Source: Pandoraea sp. (GTDB lineage Bacteria > Pseudomonadota > Gammaproteobacteria > Burkholderiales > Burkholderiaceae). Taken from it: a stretch of DNA of 64,000 nt. The notes under the pieces are model-generated. The model was not told where the DNA came from. It ran no database searches and saw nothing but the letters and a program-made list of their open reading frames with translations. The DNA lies in the NCBI RefSeq assembly GCF_004297875.1, contig NZ_SCSK01000063.1, forward strand, positions 1 through 64,000, read 5' to 3'. Made by a program: the position numbers and the translations under genes. Positions within the stretch are counted from its first letter, which is position 1, and every line of letters begins with the position of its first letter. Below are positions 18,958-28,146 of this stretch, piece by piece.

Positions 18958-19635
18958 ATGAAATTTCGTTGGGCCGCTTGGTGGGTCGTGCTCGGGCTGC
19001 TGTGCCTGGGCGGCTGCGCCTATTTTCCGCAGGAACCCGTGGTGGAGGGGCCGACGACCGCGCGGCCGCCGCCCGAGCCGGTCAAACCCGATCCGGACGG
19101 CGCGATCTACCGGCCGGAATTCGCCAACCGGCCTTTGTTCGAGGATTTGCGCCCGCGCAATGTCGGCGACATCCTGACCATCGTGATCAACGAAAAGACC
19201 GCGGCCAGCAAGAACTCGGCGACCGACACCAGCCGCTCGGGCAGCGCCGGCTTCGCTTTCCCGTCGATTCCCGGGATGGTGGGCGGCCTGTTCAACAACC
19301 AGGCCACTTCCGTCAACGGCGCGAACCAGTTCGCTGCCAAGGGCGACGCCGATGCCAACAACGTGTTCACCGGCACCATCACCGTGACGGTTTTGCAGGT
19401 GTTGTCCAACGGCAACCTGGTGGTCGCCGGCGACAAGCAGATCGCGATCAACCAGGGCACCGAGGACATCCGCTTCTCCGGCGTGGTGAATCCGGCGAGC
19501 ATTTCCGGAACCAACACGGTGTCGTCCACGCAAGTGGCCGACGCGCGCATCGTCTATCGCGGCAAGGGCGCGATCAACGAAGCACAGACCATGGGTTGGC
19601 TGCAGCGCTTTTTCCTTAACGTTTTGCCTTTCTGA
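18958..19635 (+). CDS. flgH: flagellar L-ring lipoprotein FlgH
   Basis: FlgH forms the L ring in the outer membrane. The 225-residue precursor has a lipoprotein signal peptide with lipobox LGGC (lipidated Cys20), a proline-rich linker, and the conserved core [21 protein letters not shown], with the later [20 protein letters not shown] and the end [14 protein letters not shown]. Its stop overlaps the flgI start by one base (TGATG), in line with the two ring proteins being made together. Confidence 0.97.
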   Translation: MKFRWAAWWVVLGLLCLGGCAYFPQEPVVEGPTTARPPPEPVKPDPDGAIYRPEFANRPLFEDLRPRNVGDILTIVINEKTAASKNSATDTSRSGSAGFAFPSIPGMVGGLFNNQATSVNGANQFAAKGDADANNVFTGTITVTVLQVLSNGNLVVAGDKQIAINQGTEDIRFSGVVNPASISGTNTVSSTQVADARIVYRGKGAINEAQTMGWLQRFFLNVLPF

Positions 19636-20780
19636 TGATGTTGCCGACCTTACTCCAACGTTTTCGCGTGGCCCGCTGGGGGCTGGTGCTGCTGGCCGCG
19701 GCCGGGCTCGCCGCCGGCATGGCCGCGCCGGCGCGCGCCGAGCGCCTCAAGGATCTGGCCTCGATCCAGGGGGTGCGCGACAACCCGCTGATCGGCTACG
19801 GCCTGGTGGTCGGGCTGGACAACAGCGGCGACCAGACCATGCAGACGCCGTTTACCACCCAGAGCCTGACCAATATGCTGTCGCAGCTGGGCATCACGGT
19901 GGCGCCCGGCACCAATATGCAGCTCAAGAACGTCGCCGCGGTGATGGTCACCGCCACGCTGCCGCCGTTCGCGCAGCCCGGCCAGCAGATCGACGTAGTG
20001 GTGTCCTCGATGGGCAACGCCAAGAGCCTGCGCGGTGGCACGCTGCTGATGACCCCGCTCAAGGGCGCCGACGGCCGTGTCTATGCGATCGCCCAGGGCA
20101 ATCTGCTGGTCGGCGGGGCCGGCGCCTCGTCCAATGGCAGCAGCGTGCAGGTCAATCAGCTGGCCGGCGGGCGCATCAACGGCGGCGCCATCGTCGAGCG
20201 CGGCGTGCCGACCACGATGGGCGGCCAGCCCGGCGTCGTGCGCCTGGAGTTGAACACGACCGACTTCGGCACTGCCGAGCGGGTCACCAACGCGATCAAC
20301 CGGCGCTTTGGCCCCAGCACCGCCAATGCGCTCGACGGCCGCGTCATCATGCTGCATTCGCCGCTCGATCCTTCGGCTCGCGTGGATTTCCTGGCGCAGG
20401 TCGAAAACATCGACGTGCGGCCGTCGCTGGCGCGCGCCAAGGTGATTCTCAATGCGCGCACCGGCTCGGTGGTGATGAACCAGACCGTCACGATCGATGC
20501 CTGTGCGGTTGCGCACGGCAATCTGTCGGTGGTCATCAATACCACCCAGACCGCCAGCCAGCCGGCACCTTTCTCCAACGGCCAGACCGTGGTCGTGCCG
20601 AACTCGCAGGTGTCGCTGCAACAGGACGCGGGCGGCCTGCACCTGCTCAGCTCGGGCGCCTCGCTGGCCGACGTGGTCAAGGCGCTCAATACCCTGGGCG
20701 CCACGCCGGGTGACCTGATGTCGATCCTGCAAGCCATGAAAGCGGCCGGCGCCTTGCACGCCGATCTGGAAATCATCTGA
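19635..20780 (+). CDS. flgI: flagellar P-ring protein FlgI
   Basis: FlgI forms the periplasmic P ring around the rod. The 381-residue precursor has a Sec signal peptide with likely cleavage after ARA (near residue 36), followed by the highly conserved [20 protein letters not shown] and [13 protein letters not shown]. Two ATGs (19635, 19638) are adjacent; either gives the same mature protein. FlgA, encoded at 13411, is its chaperone. flgJ follows nine bases downstream. Confidence 0.97.
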   Translation: MMLPTLLQRFRVARWGLVLLAAAGLAAGMAAPARAERLKDLASIQGVRDNPLIGYGLVVGLDNSGDQTMQTPFTTQSLTNMLSQLGITVAPGTNMQLKNVAAVMVTATLPPFAQPGQQIDVVVSSMGNAKSLRGGTLLMTPLKGADGRVYAIAQGNLLVGGAGASSNGSSVQVNQLAGGRINGGAIVERGVPTTMGGQPGVVRLELNTTDFGTAERVTNAINRRFGPSTANALDGRVIMLHSPLDPSARVDFLAQVENIDVRPSLARAKVILNARTGSVVMNQTVTIDACAVAHGNLSVVINTTQTASQPAPFSNGQTVVVPNSQVSLQQDAGGLHLLSSGASLADVVKALNTLGATPGDLMSILQAMKAAGALHADLEII

Positions 20781-20789
20781 GGAAGCGGT

Positions 20790-21683
20790 ATGAGCGATTC
20801 CCCTCTCATCGGACAGCCGGGCGACCTGAGCCAACGCCTGGCGCTCGACGTGCAAAGCGTCAACGCGCTGCGCCAGGCGGTGCGCACCGACCCGCGCGCC
20901 GGCGTGCAGTCGGCCGCGCGCCAGTTCGAGGCAGTGTTCACGCAGATGCTGCTCAAGAGCATGCGCGATGCCTCCAGCGTGCCGGGCTCGCTATTCGGAG
21001 GCGACGACCAGACGCAGACGTACACCGAAATGCTGGACCAGCAACTCTCGCAGGAAACGTCCACCAAAGGCATTGGCCTGGCCGACATGATGCTGCGCCA
21101 GTTGGACCGCGCCGCCGGCCTGCAGCCGGGGACCACGCCGCTGCGCGCCGCCCCGGCGCCGGTGCCGCTGGCCGGGCGACCCTACGAGGCGGCCGGCGCG
21201 GTGGGCGTGCCCGCGCCGCGCCATGACGGTACGGTGGCGGGCAACTTCGTCGATCGCCTGGCCGGCGCCGCGCAAAGCGCCAGCGCGCAAACCGGGATTC
21301 CGGCCAACTTCATGCTGGGCCAGGCCGCGCTCGAGTCAGGCTGGGGCAAGCACGAAATCCGCAGCGCCGACGGCAGTACCAGCCACAACCTGTTCGGCAT
21401 CAAGGCGGGCAAGGATTGGCACGGGCCGGTAGTCGAGGCGATGACGACCGAATACGTGCACGGCGTGCCCACGCGCGTGAAGGCCAAGTTCCGCGCCTAC
21501 GGGTCGTACGCGGAGGCGTTCACCGATTATGCCAATCTGTTGCGCGGCAATCCGCGCTATGCGCAGGTGGTGGCCTCGGCGGGCGACGCCCGCTCGTTCG
21601 CGCAAGGCCTGCAGCGCGCCGGTTATGCGACCGATCCGCATTACGCCAGCAAGTTGATGAGCGTCATCCGGCAAATGACGTGA
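20790..21683 (+). CDS. flgJ: flagellar rod cap and peptidoglycan hydrolase FlgJ
   Basis: FlgJ has two jobs: the N-terminal part caps the growing rod and the C-terminal part cuts peptidoglycan. The 297-residue protein shows the rod-binding segment RQFEAVFTQMLLKSMRDAS and a C-terminal glycoside hydrolase family 73 domain with the catalytic region LGQAALESGWGKHEI and NLFGIKAGKDW. The dual-domain form is typical of beta- and gammaproteobacteria. It is the last gene of the flgB operon; flgK follows after 120 bases and probably has its own promoter. Confidence 0.96.
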   Translation: MSDSPLIGQPGDLSQRLALDVQSVNALRQAVRTDPRAGVQSAARQFEAVFTQMLLKSMRDASSVPGSLFGGDDQTQTYTEMLDQQLSQETSTKGIGLADMMLRQLDRAAGLQPGTTPLRAAPAPVPLAGRPYEAAGAVGVPAPRHDGTVAGNFVDRLAGAAQSASAQTGIPANFMLGQAALESGWGKHEIRSADGSTSHNLFGIKAGKDWHGPVVEAMTTEYVHGVPTRVKAKFRAYGSYAEAFTDYANLLRGNPRYAQVVASAGDARSFAQGLQRAGYATDPHYASKLMSVIRQMT

Positions 21684-21714
21684 GTGCGGTACCAGACCGG
21701 CCGCACCGGCGGGC

Positions 21715-21741
21715 TCAATTTTTCGCTCGCGCGGCCGTAAA
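21715..21741 (+). promoter_or_regulatory. putative sigma-28-type promoter for flgK-flgL
   Basis: TCAATTTT, 11 bases, GCCGTAAA. This matches the sigma-28 consensus TAAAGTTT-N11-GCCGATAA at 12 of 16 positions with correct spacing. It sits in the flgJ-flgK gap, 62 bases before the flgK start. flgKL are late genes elsewhere, so the placement makes sense. It is weaker than the flgM and fliC matches. Confidence 0.6.
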
Positions 21742-21803
21742 CACGGGATAAGGGCAGGCCGCGCGCGAGCGTGCGGCTCAACCAACTGATCGCCAGGGAC
21801 ATC

Positions 21804-23777
21804 ATGAGCATTGCAGGCCTGACAAATATCGGGGTGAGTGGGCTGGATGCCGCGCAGTTCGGACTGACCACCACCGGCAACAACATCGCCAACTCCGGCA
21901 CCGCCGGCTACAACCGCGAGACCGTTGGCTACCAGGAGGGCGTCGGTTCGTTCGCCGGCGTCGGCTACCTGGGCACGGGCGTGCAGGTCAGCGGCGTCAA
22001 TCGCGTCTACAGCCAGTTTCTCGCGGCGCAGGTCAACCAGTCGCAGGCCCAGTACAGCCAGCTCAATACCTATTACCAGCAGGTGCAGCAGATCGACAAT
22101 ATGCTGGGCTCGCCTACCGCGGGCCTGTCGTCTTCGCTGAGCAACCTGTTCGCGCAGTTGCAGACGGCCAGCTCCGCGCCGGGCGACGCCGCCACGCGCC
22201 AGACCGTATTGGGCGCGGCCCAGTCGCTGGCCACCATGTTTCAGTCGCTCAGCGGCAGCCTGTCCCAACTGAGCACCAGCGTGAACGGGCAGATCGGCGA
22301 CGACGTCACGCAAGTCAATAGTTACGCCAAGCAGATCGCCTCGCTCAACCAGGCGATCCTGACGGCCCAGACCAGCAGCAACGGCGCCGCGCCCAATGCG
22401 CTGCTCGATCAGCGCGACCAGGCCGTGGCCAGCCTGAACCAGCTGGTGCAGGCCAACGTCGTCAAGGCCAGCGACGGCAGCTATAACGTGTTCATCGGCA
22501 CCGGCCAGACGCTGGTCATGGGGCAGCAGAATTTCTCGCTCAAGGCGGTCCCGTCGGCGTCCGATCCGACCCAGACGACGATCGGCTACCAGGGACCCTC
22601 AGGCGCCACCGTGGCGGTGCCCGAGGGCAGCATCGCCGGCGGCGCGCTCGCCGGGCTGCTGACCTTCCGCGCGCAAACACTGAACCCGACCCAGAACGCA
22701 CTGGGGGCCATGGCCGTCACGCTGGCCGACAGTTTCAACAGCCAGAACCACCTGGGCATCGACCTGAACGGTAAGCTCGGCGGCAACATTTTTTCCGTCG
22801 CGCCGCCGACGGTGCTGGCCAATGCCGCCAATTCGGCGACCGGCGGCGTGAGCGCCACCGTGGCCAACGCCGCGCAACTCACCACCAGCGATTACACGCT
22901 CGCTTACGACGGCACCAACTACACGCTCACGCGTTCGTCGGACGGCACGACCTGGAGCGGCACCTCGCTGCCGCTGAAGAATGCCAACGGCACCTATCCG
23001 GACGGCTTGCAGCTGAGCGTGACCAACCCGCTCACTGCCGGCGACAAATTCACCATCCTGCCGACGCGCGACGCCGCCTCCAGCATCGCCGTGAGCATGA
23101 CCGACCCGTCCGGGCTCGCCCTGGCCGGCGCGGTGGCCACCGCCAAGGGCGCCACCAACACCGGCAGTGGCGCGATCGATGCCGGTTCGGTCGACACCAG
23201 CTATCCCGCCGCGCCGCTGAGCTCGCCCGTGACGCTGACCTACAACAGCGGGCCGCCGAGCACGCTGAGCTTTGCGCCGGCCGGCGCGGCGGTGACGTCC
23301 ACCGTCAATGGCACCGCCACCACCTATGCAGCCGGCACCCCCGTGCCATACACGCCGGGCACGCCGACCCAGCTTTCGTTCGGCGGCATCACCGTCAATC
23401 TGAGCGGCGCGCCCGCCAATGGCGACACCTTCACGATCTCGCCCAATGCATCGGGCGTCTCGGACAGCCGCAACGGCCAGCTGTTGTCGGCGCTGCAAAC
23501 CGCCAATACCATGGCCGGCGGTACTGCCAGCTTTACCGATGTCTACGCGAAACTGGTGTCGGACATCGGCTCGACGACCGCGCAATACCAGACCACCAGC
23601 ACCGCGCAATCCAACCTGCTCAAGCAGGCCACCAACGCGCAGTCCTCGGTGTCGGGGGTGAACATGGACGAAGAAGCGGCCAACCTGTTGAGCTACCAGC
23701 AGATGTACCAGGCCAACAGCAAAGTGATTCAGATCGCCTCGACGCTGTTCGATACGATCCTGAACCTGAATCCCTGA
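21804..23777 (+). CDS. flgK: hook-filament junction protein FlgK (HAP1)
   Basis: FlgK is the first junction protein between hook and filament. The start at 21804 gives 657 residues (about 547 in E. coli). The N-terminal axial helix reads GLTNIGVSGLDAAQFGLTTTG with NNIANSGTAGYNRETVGYQE, and the C-terminal helix is MDEEAANLLSYQQMYQANSKVI. The extra length lies in the exposed middle, which contains a beta-type unit ending FGGITVNLSGAPANGDTFTI (DNA 23378-23452), similar to repeats in FlgL next door. An AGGGA element precedes the ATG. FlgN is its likely chaperone. Confidence 0.95.
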   Translation: MSIAGLTNIGVSGLDAAQFGLTTTGNNIANSGTAGYNRETVGYQEGVGSFAGVGYLGTGVQVSGVNRVYSQFLAAQVNQSQAQYSQLNTYYQQVQQIDNMLGSPTAGLSSSLSNLFAQLQTASSAPGDAATRQTVLGAAQSLATMFQSLSGSLSQLSTSVNGQIGDDVTQVNSYAKQIASLNQAILTAQTSSNGAAPNALLDQRDQAVASLNQLVQANVVKASDGSYNVFIGTGQTLVMGQQNFSLKAVPSASDPTQTTIGYQGPSGATVAVPEGSIAGGALAGLLTFRAQTLNPTQNALGAMAVTLADSFNSQNHLGIDLNGKLGGNIFSVAPPTVLANAANSATGGVSATVANAAQLTTSDYTLAYDGTNYTLTRSSDGTTWSGTSLPLKNANGTYPDGLQLSVTNPLTAGDKFTILPTRDAASSIAVSMTDPSGLALAGAVATAKGATNTGSGAIDAGSVDTSYPAAPLSSPVTLTYNSGPPSTLSFAPAGAAVTSTVNGTATTYAAGTPVPYTPGTPTQLSFGGITVNLSGAPANGDTFTISPNASGVSDSRNGQLLSALQTANTMAGGTASFTDVYAKLVSDIGSTTAQYQTTSTAQSNLLKQATNAQSSVSGVNMDEEAANLLSYQQMYQANSKVIQIASTLFDTILNLNP

Positions 23778-23803
23778 GCCCTCGCGACGCGGAGCAAAGC
23801 ACC

Positions 23804-25339
23804 ATGCGCATCAGTACCAGCATGATCTACCAGCAGGGCCTGCAGGCGATGCAGGACCAGACCAGCCAGCTGCTGACAATTCAGCAGCAATTGAGCAGCG
23901 GCTCGCGCGTGCTCACCCCGAGCGACGACCCGAGCGCGGCGGCCGAAGCGGTGAGCGTGTCGCAGGCCAGCGCCATCAACACCCAGTACGGCGCCAACGA
24001 CGGCGCCGTGAAGAACGCGCTGTCCCAGGAAGACAGCATCCTGGGTAACGTGACCAACACCATCCAGAGCGTCATGTCGCAGATCGTCGCGGCGGGCGAC
24101 CCGACCTTGAGCACGGGCGGGCGCAATGCCATCGCCAGCCAGTTGCAGGCCAGCTACAGTCAACTGCTGTCGCTGGCCAATAGCCAGGACGGCAATGGCA
24201 AATATCTGTTCTCCGGCTATCAGGGCAATACCGCGCCCTTTGTCGACCAGCCCGGCGGCGCGGTCTACGTGGGCGACCAGGGGCAGCGCATGGTGCAGGT
24301 CAGCGCCAATCTGCAACTGGCCACCAGCGATATCGGCAGCGACATCTTCGCGCGCGTGCAGGGCGGCGCGGCCGGCGACGTGATCAGTGCCAGCCCGAAC
24401 AACACCGGTACGGCCACCTTCAGCCAGGTGTCGGTAACCAATGCCGCCGATCCGGCCGCCGGCGATAAATTCCAACTGTCGTTTACGGTGGACAACACCA
24501 CCACGCCGCCGACCACGCATTACACCGTGCAGGATCTCACCAACACGGCGAATGCCCCCGTCACGGGGGTGTACACCGCGGGCCAGGCGATTTCGTTCGG
24601 CGGCAAGCAGGTGAGCATCTCCGGCACGCCGGCCAACGCCGACAGTTTCACCATCGCGCCGGCCGCCGGCGCGGGCGGCGGTTCCAGCGCGGTGACCGCG
24701 AACAGCGCCAACACCGGCAGCGCGACCTACGGCCCGCTCTCGGTGACCAACCCGGCCGACCCGGCCATCGGCGACAAATTCCAGATTTCGTTCGCGGTCA
24801 ATCCGCTCACCTCGGCCACCACTTACACGGTGCAGGACTTGACCAACACCGCGGCCACGCCGGTGACCGGCACCTACACGGCGGGCCAGCCGATCGCCTT
24901 CGGCGGCCAGCAGCTGAGTTTTTCCGGCAGCCCAGCCAACGGCGACAGTTTCAACGTGACGCCGAGCACGCCGGTCAGCACGAACGTGTTTGTCGCGCTC
25001 AGCGGCCTGATCCAGACGCTCAAGAATGCCGGTGACGGCCCCGGCGCGCAGGCCAGCCTGACCAATGCGCTGGCAACCTACAACCAGCAGTTCAGCAATG
25101 CGTTGAACAATGTGCTGACCGTGCGCGCCAGCGTGGGCGCGCGCATCGATCAGGTCAACACGCTCAGCTCGCAAAGCAGCAGCAACAATCTGCAATACCA
25201 GACGCAGCTGTCGAATCTCATGGATGTCGACTGGAACAGCGCGGTCACCAAGTTTTCACAGACGCAGGCGGCGCTGCAGGGCGCGCAGAAAACCTTTCTG
25301 CAGATCCAGCAGCTGTCGCTGTTCAGCCTGATCCAGTAG
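23804..25339 (+). CDS. flgL: hook-filament junction protein FlgL (HAP3), enlarged
   Basis: FlgL is the second junction protein, on which the filament starts. The N-terminus (MRISTSMIYQQGLQAMQDQ; SSGSRVLTPSDDPSAAAEAV) and C-terminus (ASVGARIDQVNTLSSQ) are flagellin-like. The protein has 511 residues, against about 317 in E. coli. The extra length is mostly a tandem duplication of an 88-residue beta-rich unit (about residues 199-287 and 301-388) in the exposed domain. It lies 26 bases after flgK and converges with fliR. No terminator with a U-tract is visible in the 45-base gap. Confidence 0.95.
   Translation: MRISTSMIYQQGLQAMQDQTSQLLTIQQQLSSGSRVLTPSDDPSAAAEAVSVSQASAINTQYGANDGAVKNALSQEDSILGNVTNTIQSVMSQIVAAGDPTLSTGGRNAIASQLQASYSQLLSLANSQDGNGKYLFSGYQGNTAPFVDQPGGAVYVGDQGQRMVQVSANLQLATSDIGSDIFARVQGGAAGDVISASPNNTGTATFSQVSVTNAADPAAGDKFQLSFTVDNTTTPPTTHYTVQDLTNTANAPVTGVYTAGQAISFGGKQVSISGTPANADSFTIAPAAGAGGGSSAVTANSANTGSATYGPLSVTNPADPAIGDKFQISFAVNPLTSATTYTVQDLTNTAATPVTGTYTAGQPIAFGGQQLSFSGSPANGDSFNVTPSTPVSTNVFVALSGLIQTLKNAGDGPGAQASLTNALATYNQQFSNALNNVLTVRASVGARIDQVNTLSSQSSSNNLQYQTQLSNLMDVDWNSAVTKFSQTQAALQGAQKTFLQIQQLSLFSLIQ
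24398..24967 (+). repeat. tandem coding repeat (two units of about 265 bases) inside flgL
   Basis: Unit 1 runs about 24398-24664 and unit 2 about 24704-24967, separated by a short Gly/Ser linker. Shared protein wording includes SVTN-ADPA-GDKFQ, YTVQDLTNTA, PVTG-YTAGQ-I-FGG and SG-PAN-DSF. The DNA is also recognisably similar, so this is a domain duplication rather than convergence. It adds material to the exposed part of FlgL without touching the D0/D1 helices. Confidence 0.85.
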
Positions 25340-25384
25340 GTCCGGCCGGCGCACGCCGTGCCGCCGCTGGCCGCGCGCCGCGGC

Positions 25385-26170
25385 TCACGGCCCCTTGAGC
25401 GCCGCGCTGACCTGATTCATCAGATCGATGCCGGTGGTGAACATATGCTGGAACATCGGCGCGAAGCGCGGCATCAGAAGCTCGAGCACCAGCAGCCCGG
25501 TCAGCAGGGTCAGCGGAAAGCCGACCGCGAAGATGTTCAGTTGCGGCGCGGCGCGGTTGAGAATGCCCAGCGCCAGGTTCGCCAGCAGCAGCGAGGCGAT
25601 CAGCGGCAACGCCAGCAACAGGCCGATCATGAAAATGTCGGCGCCCCTGGCGGCCAGCAGGTGCCAGCCGGCGGCGGCCAGCGGCGCGCCGATGGGCAGC
25701 AGCTGAAAGCTGTCGACCAGCGCCGCGAGCATGGTCAGGTGGCCGTTGAACGCCAGGAACGCCAGGATGGCGATCATGTTGAACAGCTTGCTCAGCACGT
25801 CGGTGCTGCCGTCGCTGCCGGGGTTGATGAGCACCGCGAAACTCAGGCCCATTTGCAGTCCGACATAATCGGCGGCGGTTTGCGCGGCGGCGAAGATCAC
25901 CTGCATTACGAAGCCCAGCGCCACGCCGATCAGCACCTGCTGCCCGAGAATCCATAACCCGGCCAGGGAGAATGGCGTGAGTGCCGGCAAGGCCGGCAGC
26001 GTGGGGGCGACGATCAGGGCGATCACGGCGGCCAGGCCGACTTTCACCAGCGTCGGAATATTGCTCTCGTTGAACGGCGGCGCGGTGCTCATCAGCCCCA
26101 GGATGCGCACGAATGGCCACAGGAAGCCGACCACCACCGCGCTGAGCTGCGCTTCGGTAAAGGTGATCAC
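25385..26170 (-). CDS. fliR: flagellar export gate protein FliR
   Basis: FliR is part of the FliPQR core of the export gate. The 261-residue protein is strongly hydrophobic, with about six membrane or membrane-like helices. Family features are FVRILGLMSTAPPFNESNIP near the start and LQMGLSFAVLINPGSDGST with the LSKLFNMIAILAFLAFNGH helix. It is the last gene of the long fliF-to-fliR run and overlaps nothing. fliQ ends 16 bases upstream of its start. Confidence 0.96.
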   Translation of the reverse strand: MITFTEAQLSAVVVGFLWPFVRILGLMSTAPPFNESNIPTLVKVGLAAVIALIVAPTLPALPALTPFSLAGLWILGQQVLIGVALGFVMQVIFAAAQTAADYVGLQMGLSFAVLINPGSDGSTDVLSKLFNMIAILAFLAFNGHLTMLAALVDSFQLLPIGAPLAAAGWHLLAARGADIFMIGLLLALPLIASLLLANLALGILNRAAPQLNIFAVGFPLTLLTGLLVLELLMPRFAPMFQHMFTTGIDLMNQVSAALKGP

Positions 26171-26186
26171 GTCACACCGGCGCGGC

Positions 26187-26456
26187 TTAACTCACCATGC
26201 CGGGAATGGCATCGAGGATCTGGCGCATATAGTCGGTCATCAGGTTGAGCATCCACGGACCGGCGATCACCAGCGTGGCGAACACCGCCAGCAGCTTGGG
26301 GATGAACGACAGCGTCATTTCGTTGATTTGCGTGGCGGCCTGGAACAGGCTGACCAGCAGGCCGGCGGCCAGCGCCACCAGCAGCGGCGGCGCGGCCAGC
26401 AGCAGGGTGATGACCATGGCCTGGTGGGCCAGGCCCATGACGGTCTCGGGAGTCAT
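26187..26456 (-). CDS. fliQ: flagellar export gate protein FliQ
   Basis: A small, 89-residue membrane protein with two hydrophobic helices forming part of the FliPQR channel. The opening MTPETVMGLAHQAMVITLLLA and the middle FQAATQINEMTLSFIPKL are characteristic of FliQ and its injectisome counterparts. E. coli FliQ also has 89 residues. It lies between fliP (12 bases away) and fliR. Confidence 0.97.
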   Translation of the reverse strand: MTPETVMGLAHQAMVITLLLAAPPLLVALAAGLLVSLFQAATQINEMTLSFIPKLLAVFATLVIAGPWMLNLMTDYMRQILDAIPGMVS

Positions 26457-26468
26457 GACGAGCGGCCC

Positions 26469-27248
26469 TCAGAAAACGAAGCTTTTTGCCAGCGAGCCCA
26501 GCAGGAGCTGCCAGCCGTTGACCAGCACGAACAGCATCAGCTTGAACGGCAGCGAGACCGTGGCCGGCGACACCATCATCATGCCCATCGACATCAGCAC
26601 GCTGGCGACCACCAGATCGATGATCAGGAACGGGATGAAAATCGTGAAGCCGATCTGGAATGCGGTTTTCAGCTCGCTGGTGGCGAACGCCGGCACGAGG
26701 ATGCGCATCGGCACGTCTTCGGGCCCCTGCATCGGCGGGGTCTTGGCGATCTTGGCGAACAGCGCCAGATCGGCCTCGCGGGTCTGCTTGAGCATGAACG
26801 CGCGAAACGGCTGCGCGCCGCGCTGCACGGCCTGCTCGAAGCTCAGCTGGTTGGCCTCGAACGGCTTGTAGGCGTTGTTGTAGGCCTGGTCGAGCACCGG
26901 CGACATGACGAAGAAGGTCAGGAACAGCGCCAGTCCGATGAGCACCTGATTGGGCGGCGTCGACTGCGTGCCGAGCGCCTGGCGCAGCAGCGAGAGCACG
27001 ATGATGATGCGAGTGAAGCCGGTCATCATCAGCAGGATCGCCGGCAGGAAGGTCAGCGAAGTCAGCAGCAGCATGGTCTGCACGCTGAGCGAGTAAGTCT
27101 GGCCGCCGCCGGGCGCCGGCGTGGCGGTCAGGGCGGGCAGCGCGGCCTGCGCGAACGACAGGGCCGGCAGGCCCAGCAGTACCACGGCCAGGCAAGCGGC
27201 CGGCAGCCAGCGGCGGCGCGATGGCGCGAGATTCGACAGCGTGTCCAT
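26469..27248 (-). CDS. fliP: flagellar export gate protein FliP
   Basis: FliP makes the pentameric core of the export gate. The 259-residue product starts [14 protein letters not shown] with a signal-peptide-like segment, then the conserved [20 protein letters not shown], the [13 protein letters not shown] helix and the end [18 protein letters not shown] much longer open frame extends upstream, but the ATG at 27248 overlaps the fliO stop (TGATG) and gives the family length, so it is the clear choice. Confidence 0.97.
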   Translation of the reverse strand: MDTLSNLAPSRRRWLPAACLAVVLLGLPALSFAQAALPALTATPAPGGGQTYSLSVQTMLLLTSLTFLPAILLMMTGFTRIIIVLSLLRQALGTQSTPPNQVLIGLALFLTFFVMSPVLDQAYNNAYKPFEANQLSFEQAVQRGAQPFRAFMLKQTREADLALFAKIAKTPPMQGPEDVPMRILVPAFATSELKTAFQIGFTIFIPFLIIDLVVASVLMSMGMMMVSPATVSLPFKLMLFVLVNGWQLLLGSLAKSFVF

Positions 27249-27760
27249 CACCGGTCCTTGCGCAGCTTTTGTTGCAGGCGTTGCGCGAACTGCATGGCGC
27301 TGGCCGCGGCGGCGCTGGGCGCCGGCATGGGCAGGTCGGGCGGCACCCGGTCGGCGGCGATGGTGTGCAGCGTGCGCACCTGGCCCGGCGCGACGCCGAG
27401 CACCAGCCAGTCGCCGGCCACCGAGACCACGACTACGCGCTCGCGATGGCCCACCGAGGCGCCGCCGATGATTTTGACCGGGCCGCCGGCGAGCGGACGC
27501 TGCAGGCCGAAGCGCTTGGCCAGCCAGGCGCAACCGAACACCAGCGCGAGCACCAGCACCAGACCGAAGCCGGCCTGCATGAAGCCGGCCGCGCCCAGGC
27601 TCGGCACTTCGACGGCATGAGCGGCGGCCTGGCTCGCGGCGTGCGCCGGCAGTGCCGCGCCAGCGCACAGCGCGCCCAGGACGATCGGAGCGAGCCGGGC
27701 GGCGTGCGCCGCCAGGGCGGCCGGGCGCCGCCGCGCTGCGGAGTAATGCGGGGATTTCAT
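27248..27760 (-). CDS. fliO: flagellar biosynthesis protein FliO
   Basis: FliO is a membrane chaperone that helps FliP assemble. The 170-residue protein has an N-terminal hydrophobic segment, possibly a signal peptide ending PAHA, a transmembrane helix around residues 59-82 ([17 protein letters not shown]) and a cytoplasmic tail with [21 protein letters not shown], typical of the family. Sequence conservation in FliO is low, so position between fliN and fliP (overlapping both) is an important part of the call. Confidence 0.9.
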   Translation of the reverse strand: MKSPHYSAARRRPAALAAHAARLAPIVLGALCAGAALPAHAASQAAAHAVEVPSLGAAGFMQAGFGLVLVLALVFGCAWLAKRFGLQRPLAGGPVKIIGGASVGHRERVVVVSVAGDWLVLGVAPGQVRTLHTIAADRVPPDLPMPAPSAAAASAMQFAQRLQQKLRKDR

Positions 27761-28146
27761 CGATTCAATTTGCGAATGCGTTCGGAGGGCGTGATGATGT
27801 CGGTCAGCCGCACGCCGAATTTGTCGTTGACCACCACCACTTCGCCCTGGGCGATCAGGTAACCGTTGACCAGCACGTCCATCGGTTCGCCGGCCAGGCC
27901 ATCGAGCTCCACCACCGAGCCCTGCGCGAGCTGCAGCAGGCTCTTGATGGCGATCTTGGTGCGCCCCAGCTCCACCGTCAGCTGCACCGGAATATCGAGA
28001 ATCATGTCGATATCGTTGTGCAGCGCGGGCGCGCCGCTGCCCACCAGCGGCTGGAACGCGGCCGGCGTGGCGGCCACCGTGGCGGTATTTTGCTCGGCCA
28101 TTGCGCTGGCCCAGTCGTCCAGTGCGGTATCGGGCGTGTCACTCAT
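27757..28146 (-). CDS. fliN: flagellar motor switch protein FliN
   Basis: FliN makes the base of the C ring and takes part in switching and export. The 129-residue protein has a variable N-terminal region and the SpoA domain: [40 protein letters not shown] and [17 protein letters not shown]. coli FliN has 137 residues. The start overlaps the end of fliM by 8 bases and the stop overlaps fliO (ATGA), consistent with stoichiometric production from one message. Confidence 0.97.
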   Translation of the reverse strand: MSDTPDTALDDWASAMAEQNTATVAATPAAFQPLVGSGAPALHNDIDMILDIPVQLTVELGRTKIAIKSLLQLAQGSVVELDGLAGEPMDVLVNGYLIAQGEVVVVNDKFGVRLTDIITPSERIRKLNR

